Shown here in pieces: positions 24,096 through 31,655 of a stretch of 45,953 nt of DNA. Where the stretch lies: assembly GCA_016207665.1 (NCBI GenBank), contig JACQPG010000021.1:1-45953 (forward strand). Direction: 5' to 3'. Source of the DNA: Elusimicrobiota bacterium. GTDB lineage: Bacteria > Elusimicrobiota > Elusimicrobia > UBA1565 > UBA9628. Position numbers and translations under genes: made by a program. The number at the start of each line of letters is the position of its first letter. Position 1 is the first letter of the stretch. Below the pieces are notes generated by a model that saw only the letters and a program-made list of their open reading frames with translations, was not told the DNA's origin and ran no database searches.

Positions 24096-24874
24096 TGATC
24101 TGCGCCCTCATGCTCGACGCCGATGACGCGGTCGAGTTCGCCGGCAACAAGGGCGTGGCCCTGGGCCGTCCCTTGGCGGCCTATCCCTTGATCGCCGCCA
24201 AATCCTCCCGGCTCATCGCCCGCATCTACGTGGTCACCGACTCGCCTCCCGTCAAAGCGGCGGCCCTCCAGTACGGAGCCATCATCATAGACCCTCCGGC
24301 CGGCCGCGACTCCCACCATGATTCCTTCGAGCTCTTGCTCCACGGGTACCGCTTCGTGCGCGAGGAACTCAAGGAGGAACAACAGGCCCTCGAGCTGCTC
24401 GGCGTCCTTTCCGCCCAGGCTCCCGCGATCGATCCCGAGCTGATCGATCAGGGTCTGGAGGCGCTCCAATCGCGGCCCGAGCTCGATTCCGCCATCACCG
24501 TCTCGAACTATAATCGATTCCATCCCCTGCTGGCGGCCCGTCAGACCCCCGAAGGACTGATCGAGCCCTATCTGCCCGGCCGCAACAACGGAATCCAGCC
24601 TCCAGCCACTCTCGGACACGCCGGCCAGACTCCCGAGGAGGTGTGGTATTTCGACGGAGGCCTGCAGTTGCTCAGGCCCCGCCTGCTCGAGAGCGATTCC
24701 CCCTGGGGCCGCAAGGTGCTGCCGCTCAAGCAGTGGGGCGCGTCCCCCATCGACTACGCTTGGCAGATCCCAAGCCTGGAGTTCTGGCTCAAGAAACACG
24801 GCTCATCAGACGTCAGCGCCTCCCTGGAGCCCAAACCGCAGCCTCAACTGGCTCCCAAGACCGGCCGCCCGTAA
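24095..24874 (+). CDS. NeuA-like cytidylyltransferase family protein, divergent
   Basis: 259 residues resembling CMP-N-acetylneuraminate/CMP-pseudaminate synthetases. The fold pattern is visible: GNKGVALGRPLAAYPLIAA, then ARIYVVTDSPPVKAAALQYG and the later ELDSAITVSNYNRFHPLL. Two catalytic signatures are weak: the N-terminal R-x-GSKG-x-K motif appears as GNKGVALGRP without the leading Arg, and the LQPTSP motif reads VLSAQAPAID. It may be a paralogue with altered activity. It overlaps the glycosyltransferase stop and closes sugar cluster 1. Confidence 0.65.
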   Translation: MICALMLDADDAVEFAGNKGVALGRPLAAYPLIAAKSSRLIARIYVVTDSPPVKAAALQYGAIIIDPPAGRDSHHDSFELLLHGYRFVREELKEEQQALELLGVLSAQAPAIDPELIDQGLEALQSRPELDSAITVSNYNRFHPLLAARQTPEGLIEPYLPGRNNGIQPPATLGHAGQTPEEVWYFDGGLQLLRPRLLESDSPWGRKVLPLKQWGASPIDYAWQIPSLEFWLKKHGSSDVSASLEPKPQPQLAPKTGRP

Positions 24875-25026
24875 CCCGCGCGCCTATAACTATTAGGGAT
24901 AGGTCCTTTGCTTCCCGAACGGTACCGATAGGCCCTCGCTTTAATCCCCGTCCGGTGCCATTATGTTGCGATGAATTTCAAGACCATGCCGGCGTCAAAA
25001 TCTCTTTACCAAGATTTATTCGATCC

Positions 25027-25048
25027 GTTACCGATTCTGTTACCGATT
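25027..25048 (+). repeat. Two direct repeats upstream of the TPR/Exb operon
   Basis: GTTACCGATT occurs at 25027-25036 and again at 25039-25048, a 12-bp period, followed by an AT-rich stretch (25049-25070) that is unusual in this GC-rich window. The 234 bp from 24875 to 25108 hold no convincing gene, although an in-frame ATG at 24971 could extend the TPR protein through the repeats. Tandem 10-mers ahead of a long operon could be an activator site. Confidence 0.4.
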
Positions 25049-25108
25049 TTTGATTATTTAGTTTTACCCTTGTCCTTGTTAGGGGCTTCGCGGGAGGTTG
25101 ACGCCGAT

Positions 25109-28100
25109 ATGGCTGGGGCCGAACACATCAAAACGTCTCGTAAAACGATCGCCTTGGCGATCCTGACCCTCTATTGCGCCGTTTCAGGCCATGCCAAGAC
25201 GTTGAACCCCCAAGAGGAGCGCCGTGCTTGGAAAACCCTGCTCTCTCGCACCGCAGAGAGTCCGCTCCCCGAGACCTTGAACGCGCTGCGCCAATACCTG
25301 CAGACCTACCCCGACGGCGATCAGGCCCGGCATGCCCGTTTCGGCATCGCCGAGACCTTATTCAACGACGGCCAATATGAGCAGGCCCTGGTCTACTATC
25401 AGGCTCTTATAGAGAACAAGGACGGCGTTTACTTCGGCGACAGCCTTTTGCGCGCGGGCGAGATCTTTTATAACACCAAACGGCTCAGCGAGGCTAAGAA
25501 AACCTGGCAGAGGGCCCTGGAAAAGACCCCCGGCCATTCCTTAGTAGCCGCGGAAGCGCTTTATGGCCTGGCCCTTTGCGAGCTCTCCAACAAGAATTAT
25601 CTTGGCGCCGATAAGATCATCGACCGTCTTCTCGACGACTTCCCCTCCTACGCCCATTTGCCCAAGGTGAGGGAGCTCATAGGCCTCTTGCGCTTCCAGG
25701 AAAAGAACTACACCGAGGCCCTGGAGGCCCTGGAGGGCATCGCCACTCCCCACGCCCTCCTGTTCAGGGGTTTGAGCGCCTTCAATCAAAAGCACTATCT
25801 GGAGGCGGCCAATCTCTTCCACGATCTTGAGGCCTCGACCGGGGCCTACGGCGAGATCGGCTCCTATTTCAAGGCCGAGTGCTTCCGCATGGCGCAAAAC
25901 CCCGTGCTGGCGGAGCAGGCTTATGACGAGTTCACCCGCCGCTATCCGGAAAGCCGGCTCAAGGCCTACGCCCTCGCGGAGAAATCCGCGTTCTTGACGC
26001 AGCTGGGCAAGCTCGACGAGGCTCTCGCCCATCTCGAAATGGTCGCCGGCCTCAGACCCTCGGCCGATCTCCTGGCCTATACCCTTTATCTCAAGGCGAA
26101 TGTGTTCGCGCGAAAGGGCGATAGCTCCAAGACCCTGGCCCTTTTCGATCAAGCTCTCTCCGTGCTGCCGGCCAAATCCATGGACCTGTCGGCCCATATC
26201 AGGGTGGCCAAGGCCCACTACCTGATTCAGGGAGAGCGCTGGGCCGAGGCGACAGCCACCGTGCAAGAGCTGGTGGCCGACACCGCCTATCATCCGTTGG
26301 GACTGGTGGCCCATCTTTTGTCCGGCATACACGCCTCGCTGCGCGGCCAATGGGAAAAGGCCCTGACCGCGTATGAAACCGCCTTCATGAAATACCCCTA
26401 TGGGCCGCTTTCCGACGTGGCCATGGGCATGATGCTTTCCGCGTATTACCGAGCCGGCCGTTTCCAGGAGCTGGTCACGCATTCCAATCGCATCGTCCAG
26501 ACCGTCGGAAAGAATTTCTCCAGCTCGAACCTTTTTTGGCGCTCCTATAGCCATCTCTTGATCGCCGAGTCCTATTACAAGCTCAGGCTTTATAGCGAAG
26601 CCTCGCAGGCTTATCAGGAGACGCTCAAGGATCCGGCCCTGGCGCCCCTGGCCCGCCTCTACCTGGCTTGGTCGCGCTATCACGAGGGCCGATACTCCGA
26701 TTCCATACGATTGACCAAGCAGATACTCGCCTCGCGCGGCTACTCCGTCCGGGAAAGAGCCAGCGCCCATTTCCTCATGGCCGGCAGCTATTTCAACCAG
26801 AAGAAATACGAGCCCGCGATACAGACCTTCCGCAGTTTCCGCCAATCCTTCCCCAACGATCCGAGAGTGGCCGAGAGCTGGCTCCAGGAAGGCTGGGCGC
26901 AGCAGATGTCGGGCTATCCCGGCGACGCGCTCGAGGCCTGGCACAAACTGGCCAAGCTCTTCCCGCAGAGCCCGTTGGCCCAGGAGGCGGTGCTGCAGGA
27001 GGGCAAGCTCTATTTCCAGGCCGGACAATACGCCAAGGCCGCCAAGACCTACGCGAATTTCCTCTCGCTTTGGCCCGATTCGCCCATGGCCAGCGACGCG
27101 CGGTGGTCCATGGCGCAATCCCATTACAACAGCGGCTTGTTCGCCCAGGCCATCAAGGCTTATCGGGAGTTCGCCGACCGCTATGAGACCGATGCCCGCG
27201 CCGAGGACGCGCGAAACCAGATCATGCTCTCCGCCTATCGCTTCGCGGCGCAATCGCGCGACCCCAAGCAGTTGAGCCGATTCGTGGAGCTCTACCCGCG
27301 CAGCCAGCAGGCTCCGGAGGCTCAAAACGCGGTGGCAAGGATATTCTTCGAGCGCAAGGATTGGCCCAAGGCGATCGAGGCCTTCCGCAAGCTGCTGCTC
27401 GATTATCCCGGCACCTCCCACTCCCCCTCGGCGCTGGTGGCCGTGGCCGAGGCGCAGGAGCATCTCAAGAAGCCGGAGGAGGCCATCAAGGAATACGAGA
27501 GCCTCCTGACCCTTTTCCCCGCCAATCCCCTGGCCATCGACGCGGCCATGCGCCTTGGAGCCATCCATTTCAACGGCAAGCGCTACGCCGACGCGGCCCG
27601 CAGCTTCCGCTTCGTGGTCGAACGCGAGGCGGCCGATGATCTCAAGGCCGACGCGCTCTACAACCTGGCCGTCTGCTACAAGAGGAACCGGGATTACGAC
27701 GAGGCTCTCAAGATCTTCGAGCAATTCGCCAATTCCCGGGCCTCCGATCCCAGGAGGGTCGGCGCCTTGCTCGAGATGGCCTCCATACACTCCTCACGAT
27801 CGCAGAACGAGAACGCCGTGGCGGTCTATCAGCGCATACTCGCCTTCCATAATCTGGAGCCCGCCAAGAGGATGTCGGTGCACAACCGCATCGGCGAGAT
27901 CTACCGCAACCTCGGCGAGCGCGAGAAGGCCATCGAGGCCTATAGCCCGCTCCTGAACCTCAAGCCCGCCAATCTCGAGCCGCGCTTGCTGGGCCTCGCC
28001 CAACTGGCCGCCCTCTACGAGGAAGTGGAGTCCTGGGAGAAGGCGCTCGAGGCGTATCAGCAGATCGAGAGCAGCGGCGGACGCGCGGATTGGATCAAGG

Positions 28101-28183
28101 CCGCGTTGAAGCGGCGGCGCGAGATACAAGCTTTTCTGAAAACTCAAAAGGGCGCGCAAACGGCCGCGCTCTTCTCGAATTAA
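25109..28183 (+). CDS. Large secreted TPR-repeat protein
   Basis: 1024 residues. A signal peptide (SRKTIALAILTLYCAVSGHA) is followed by tandem TPR-like helical pairs to near the C-terminus, for example ALVYYQALIENKDGVYFGDS, AVLQEGKLYFQAGQYAKAAK and YNLAVCYKRNRDYDEALKIF. Such solenoids scaffold periplasmic complexes (BamD, YbgF/CpoB, gliding-motility proteins). It is the first gene of the operon with exbB, exbD, exbD and tonB, ending 10 bp before exbB, so it probably works with that motor. ATG 25109 is chosen because GGGAGG lies at 25092-25097 and the signal peptide follows. ATG 24971 would add a 46-residue hydrophobic extension. Confidence 0.88.
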   Translation: MAGAEHIKTSRKTIALAILTLYCAVSGHAKTLNPQEERRAWKTLLSRTAESPLPETLNALRQYLQTYPDGDQARHARFGIAETLFNDGQYEQALVYYQALIENKDGVYFGDSLLRAGEIFYNTKRLSEAKKTWQRALEKTPGHSLVAAEALYGLALCELSNKNYLGADKIIDRLLDDFPSYAHLPKVRELIGLLRFQEKNYTEALEALEGIATPHALLFRGLSAFNQKHYLEAANLFHDLEASTGAYGEIGSYFKAECFRMAQNPVLAEQAYDEFTRRYPESRLKAYALAEKSAFLTQLGKLDEALAHLEMVAGLRPSADLLAYTLYLKANVFARKGDSSKTLALFDQALSVLPAKSMDLSAHIRVAKAHYLIQGERWAEATATVQELVADTAYHPLGLVAHLLSGIHASLRGQWEKALTAYETAFMKYPYGPLSDVAMGMMLSAYYRAGRFQELVTHSNRIVQTVGKNFSSSNLFWRSYSHLLIAESYYKLRLYSEASQAYQETLKDPALAPLARLYLAWSRYHEGRYSDSIRLTKQILASRGYSVRERASAHFLMAGSYFNQKKYEPAIQTFRSFRQSFPNDPRVAESWLQEGWAQQMSGYPGDALEAWHKLAKLFPQSPLAQEAVLQEGKLYFQAGQYAKAAKTYANFLSLWPDSPMASDARWSMAQSHYNSGLFAQAIKAYREFADRYETDARAEDARNQIMLSAYRFAAQSRDPKQLSRFVELYPRSQQAPEAQNAVARIFFERKDWPKAIEAFRKLLLDYPGTSHSPSALVAVAEAQEHLKKPEEAIKEYESLLTLFPANPLAIDAAMRLGAIHFNGKRYADAARSFRFVVEREAADDLKADALYNLAVCYKRNRDYDEALKIFEQFANSRASDPRRVGALLEMASIHSSRSQNENAVAVYQRILAFHNLEPAKRMSVHNRIGEIYRNLGEREKAIEAYSPLLNLKPANLEPRLLGLAQLAALYEEVESWEKALEAYQQIESSGGRADWIKAALKRRREIQAFLKTQKGAQTAALFSN

Positions 28184-28193
28184 GGGGGTCCTC

Positions 28194-28871
28194 ATGGAAG
28201 GAATGGGCGGATTGATGGGATTGCTGGTGCTGCGCAACGCGCATTCGGTGGCGATCCTGGGAATATTGGCGTGCTGCTCGCTGGTGTGCGTGATGTTCAT
28301 CTTCGAGCGCTGGTTCTATTTCCGGAAGATCCAGGTGGATCCGGAGAAGGTGCTGCTTAAGATACGCGACAGCGTGATCGCCGGCGACAAGGAAGAGGCC
28401 CTGCGCCTGCTGGGAGATACCAAGGACAATCCCTTGCTGACCCTCATACAGACCGGCATACGAGGCAGCGACCTGCCCAAGGAGCAGGTCGCCGAGCTGC
28501 TGCGCGCCTCTCAGATCCGGCAGCGGGCGGCCCTGGAGCGCAACCTGGGCGTGCTGGGCACCTTGGGCAATGTGGCGCCCTTTATCGGGCTTCTCGGCAC
28601 CGTGCTGGGCATCATCCAAGCCTTCCATGACCTGGCCGGCCCCGCCGCCGAGTCCCAGGGAGCCAACGTCGTGGCGGTAGGCATCGCCGAGGCCTTGGTC
28701 GCCACCGCGGCCGGTCTCTTCGTGGCGATCCCCGCCGTGGTCTTTTATAACGCCTTCCTTAAGAAGGCTCGCGCGCTCCTGCTGGAGATGGAAGTGATCA
28801 CCGCGGAGCTGGCGGTGCTGCTGTCCCTCAGGCAAGGCTCGGCGCGGGCCGGAGCGGGGCATGGCCGTTAG
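28194..28871 (+). CDS. exbB: ExbB/TolQ/MotA-family proton channel subunit
   Basis: A 225-residue inner-membrane protein with three predicted helices (about residues 17-40, 118-140 and 160-188). The family core is ERNLGVLGTLGNVAPFIGLL then GTVLGIIQAFHDLA, and VAVGIAEALVATAAGLFVAI, which lines the proton path together with the ExbD aspartate. ExbB pentamers surround two ExbD helices and convert proton-motive force into movement. The start is ATG 28194 with GGGGG upstream at 28184-28188. Its end overlaps exbD by 11 bp. The symbol is given for the family; TolQ or AglR-like roles are equally possible. Confidence 0.92.
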   Translation: MEGMGGLMGLLVLRNAHSVAILGILACCSLVCVMFIFERWFYFRKIQVDPEKVLLKIRDSVIAGDKEEALRLLGDTKDNPLLTLIQTGIRGSDLPKEQVAELLRASQIRQRAALERNLGVLGTLGNVAPFIGLLGTVLGIIQAFHDLAGPAAESQGANVVAVGIAEALVATAAGLFVAIPAVVFYNAFLKKARALLLEMEVITAELAVLLSLRQGSARAGAGHGR

Positions 28872-29283
28872 CCACCAAGCCGCGGACGAGCCGATCACGG
28901 CGATCAACGTCACGCCGCTGGTCGACGTCTCGCTGGTGCTCGTGATCATATTCATGATCGCGATGCCCTATCTGCTGGAGAAGGCGATGAAGGTCAGCTC
29001 CAGCTCGGACAAGGTTTCCCAGGCCAGCGATCTCAGCACGCCCATACTAGTCGAGCTCTCGGCCGGAGCAGTCAAGCTCGAGGGCCAGGCCGTTGATGGG
29101 ACCGCGCTCTCTTCCAGGCTCAAAAGGCTCATGCAGGACCGCAAAGTCTCCACGGTGGCTCTTTCAGCCGGGCGAGACGTGCTTCACGGGCGGGTCGTCG
29201 AGGTGCTGGACCATATACACTCGGCCGGAGCGGGAGATGTCAACGTGATGCAACCCGAGGAAAGGGGCCATGGCGCTCGTTGA
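28861..29283 (+). CDS. exbD: ExbD/TolR-family protein, first copy
   Basis: 140 residues: a short cytoplasmic start, one membrane helix (about residues 17-38, NVTPLVDVSLVLVIIFMIA) with the essential proton-binding aspartate D22, then a periplasmic domain ending GRVVEVLDHIHSAGAGDVNV. It overlaps exbB by 11 bp and the second copy by 14 bp. Its periplasmic part is clearly different from that of the second copy, so the two probably form a heteromer or have separate partners. Confidence 0.93.
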   Translation: MAVSHQAADEPITAINVTPLVDVSLVLVIIFMIAMPYLLEKAMKVSSSSDKVSQASDLSTPILVELSAGAVKLEGQAVDGTALSSRLKRLMQDRKVSTVALSAGRDVLHGRVVEVLDHIHSAGAGDVNVMQPEERGHGAR

Positions 29284-29692
29284 GACCGATCGCGACGAGA
29301 TGATCACCGAGATCAATCTCACTCCCTTGGTGGACGTCTGCCTGGTGCTCGTGATCATCTTCATGATAGTGGCCCCGCTCTTTTCCCGCGTGCTCAAGCC
29401 CCTGATCCTGCCCGGGTCGACCCAGGCCAAGCTCACCGAGAAGAACTCGATCAAGGTGTCGGTTTTTCCCGACGGCAAGATCGCGGTGGGTCCCGATTTC
29501 GTGGCCCAGTCCGAGCTGGCCGCAGCGCTCAAGAAGCAGATAGAAGCCGGCGCGCCTCCCTGGGCCCTGGTCCGGGCCGGGGCCGACGTTCCCCACGGAC
29601 GGGTCATGGACGTCATACGCACGGTCAAGGAAGCGGGGGTCAGCCGCCTGGCCTTCGCCGCCCAACCCAAGCCTCAGGGGACCCGGCCATGA
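29270..29692 (+). CDS. exbD: ExbD/TolR-family protein, second copy
   Basis: 140 residues with the same plan as the first copy: NLTPLVDVCLVLVIIFMIVA with aspartate D22, then a periplasmic domain containing SIKVSVFPDGKIAVGPDFVA and GRVMDVIRTVKEAGVSRLAF. Tandem, non-identical exbD genes after one exbB are known from TonB systems with exbD1-exbD2 and from the Agl gliding motor of Myxococcus. Its stop overlaps the tonB ATG (ATGA). Confidence 0.93.
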   Translation: MALVETDRDEMITEINLTPLVDVCLVLVIIFMIVAPLFSRVLKPLILPGSTQAKLTEKNSIKVSVFPDGKIAVGPDFVAQSELAAALKKQIEAGAPPWALVRAGADVPHGRVMDVIRTVKEAGVSRLAFAAQPKPQGTRP

Positions 29693-30786
29693 CGGTCTCG
29701 ACCGCCATCAGGCCCGCCGCGGCGCATGGTCCCGACCAGTGGGAAGAGATACTAGCGTTGGTCGCTCCCTCTAGGCCCAAGACGCCTTGGACGCGGGTGC
29801 TCATCAGCTCAACAGGCGTGCATGTTCTCTTGATTCTGCTGCTGTTTTGCCTCTGGCAGGCCGCGCCCGAGCCCGAGCTCCCTATCAAGGTGCTGGAAAT
29901 CACGGTCAGCGGCGGGCATAACCTGGCTCTGAAAGGCGCCGGGACTGATCTGGGCCTCGGGCCATCGAACGATAAAACCTTGGCCCCCTTGCCCTCGCAG
30001 CCCGGACCCGTGGTCGCGGGCAGCACGTCCCGCATGTCCGCCTCCCGGCAGAGCAAGGCCGGGGCGAGCTCCCAGCCCGGTCCGGCCCGGCTCTCCGCCT
30101 CAGGCCCCATCTTCGGCAGCGCCGCGGGCGGCGGGCCCTCGGGCTCGGGCGGCATCGGCCGCGAGAAGATCTACGTGCGCGCCCGCAGACCCGGGGTCCC
30201 CGGCTCTATTTCCGGAGCAGCCGGCAGCGGTGAAAACGGCTCGGAGGGACAAGATTTGGTGGGGGTCTCGGGAGCCCGCCTCGATCTCAAGGCCCGGCGC
30301 GGCGGCGGAACGGGCCAGGGAAGCGGCAGCATACTGGGCGGCGGGGCCGGCTCTATCGACGGCGGCTCGGAGCTGCGCGTGCGAGGAGAGGCCATAGTCG
30401 CCGACACCTCCTCCATCGACGAGCCTATCGAGAGCGCACCCCGCATGGCCTTGGCGCCGCCCTCGGACGAGGTATTCTCCATCCGAGGCCCGCTGCGCCA
30501 AAGACGGATCTTGCAGATGTCCCTGCCCCGTTATCCGCGCTGGGCCGAGGAATCCGGGGTCGAAGCCCAGGTGCTGGTCTGGCTGGCCGTGGGGGCCGAC
30601 GGCCGGGTCAAGCCCAATCTCTATATCGAGCAGACCTCCAGCTTCCCGGAGATCGACCGCCTGGTGCTGGAAGCCGTGCAGAACATGCGTTTCGCGGCCC
30701 TCCCCCACGATCGGGGGCTCGAGGAGCAGACCGGGACAGCGGTTTTCAATTTCAAGCTCAAGAAAGTGGCTCGCAAGGGGGTATGA
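29689..30786 (+). CDS. tonB: TonB-family energy transducer
   Basis: 365 residues. After about 33 cytoplasmic residues comes one membrane helix (about 37-59) with the SxxxH motif (S41, H45) that couples TonB to ExbB/ExbD. The C-terminal TonB domain (about residues 270-365) has PLRQRRILQMSLPRYPRWAE, then AQVLVWLAVGADGRVKPNLY and LVLEAVQNMRFAALP. The linker (about 80-250) is Gly/Ser/Ala/Arg-rich rather than the Pro/Lys-rich spacer of classical TonB. No TonB-dependent receptor is encoded in the window, so the outer-membrane partner may be a neighbouring protein. Confidence 0.88.
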   Translation: MTVSTAIRPAAAHGPDQWEEILALVAPSRPKTPWTRVLISSTGVHVLLILLLFCLWQAAPEPELPIKVLEITVSGGHNLALKGAGTDLGLGPSNDKTLAPLPSQPGPVVAGSTSRMSASRQSKAGASSQPGPARLSASGPIFGSAAGGGPSGSGGIGREKIYVRARRPGVPGSISGAAGSGENGSEGQDLVGVSGARLDLKARRGGGTGQGSGSILGGGAGSIDGGSELRVRGEAIVADTSSIDEPIESAPRMALAPPSDEVFSIRGPLRQRRILQMSLPRYPRWAEESGVEAQVLVWLAVGADGRVKPNLYIEQTSSFPEIDRLVLEAVQNMRFAALPHDRGLEEQTGTAVFNFKLKKVARKGV

Positions 30787-31655
30787 TGAATTCCAGGATC
30801 TGGCTCTTGGGTCTTTTATTCTCCGGCTCGGGGCTCGAGGCCGCGCAAGACCAGGCCGCCTCCCTCAAGAACATCGTCATCGAGGGAGAATCCCGCATAC
30901 GCATGCGGGGCGACAAGCCGGTCGATATCCCCAACCCCAGCCCTCGCGAGGCCATCGAGAAGGATCTGGCCCAACGCATGACCCTGATCAGCCCCGGCGA
31001 GAAGCTGTTGGCCAACGTGCCGGTGCTTCTGCCGGCGCGATTGGCCTCCGACGTCGTGCTCTCGCCTTGGCATCAAAAGCTCTGGACCCCTCCGGTGTTG
31101 AGCCTGGAGGTCAGGAACGCGGCCCTGGTCCCCATCAAGCGCTGGAGCCTGGTGATCACCGACGACCATGGCCAGGTGTTCCGCCGCATCCAGGAGAAGG
31201 GTTCGCTGCCTCCCCGCATCGAGTGGGACGGCCTGGGAGACTCCGGGGAGCCCATGCGGGTGGGCCATTCCTACGCCTGCACTCTTTCCGTGCTGGACAA
31301 ATCCGACGTGCCGACCCATCTGGCCAATCGCGAGGTCCGGGTGGCGAGTTACGTGCATGCCCAGGACAATCGAGTCTCGGTCTTGCTCGAGACCCGGCAG
31401 ATATTCGTTCCCGGACCGGCCTTGTCCGCCGAAGGCCAACAGCGGCTGCGCGAGACCCGCGACTGGCTGCGCCCCCATCACCATCGCACGATCCGGGTCG
31501 AGGTCTACGGCCACGACATGGATCTGGCCCAAAGACAGGCCGAACAGGTGCGCAAATACCTGGCCAACGGCCTGCACCTGCGCGAGAATGATATCAAGGC
31601 TCGCGGCCACGCGGCCAAGGACAGCTATCATCGCACGGAGATCTCGGCCCGATGA
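30783..31655 (+). CDS. OmpA-like protein with a FlgD-like Ig module
   Basis: 290 residues. A signal peptide (SRIWLLGLLFSGSGLEAA) is followed by an unrecognised region, then a FlgD-like Ig module (about residues 117-185, with RIEWDGLGDSGEPMRVGHSY), then an OmpA-like C-terminal domain (about 215-290, VEVYGHDMDLAQRQAEQVRK and KDSYHRTEISAR). OmpA domains normally bind peptidoglycan through an Asp and an Arg. Here the Arg position of LSxxRA seems to be Gln, so binding is uncertain. ATG 30783 overlaps the tonB stop. It is likely periplasmic, linking motor and outer membrane. Confidence 0.72.
   Translation: MMNSRIWLLGLLFSGSGLEAAQDQAASLKNIVIEGESRIRMRGDKPVDIPNPSPREAIEKDLAQRMTLISPGEKLLANVPVLLPARLASDVVLSPWHQKLWTPPVLSLEVRNAALVPIKRWSLVITDDHGQVFRRIQEKGSLPPRIEWDGLGDSGEPMRVGHSYACTLSVLDKSDVPTHLANREVRVASYVHAQDNRVSVLLETRQIFVPGPALSAEGQQRLRETRDWLRPHHHRTIRVEVYGHDMDLAQRQAEQVRKYLANGLHLRENDIKARGHAAKDSYHRTEISAR

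Noticed and set aside
24971-25108. Upstream start of the TPR protein at ATG 24971
   Set aside because: The extra 46 residues precede a good signal peptide and cover AT-rich direct repeats; the ATG at 25109 has a ribosome-binding site.
25541-27790. 749-residue open frame antisense to the TPR gene
   Set aside because: It mirrors the high-GC third-position bias of the TPR gene, has no start signal and no recognisable domain; the plus-strand TPR repeats are clearly the coding sense.
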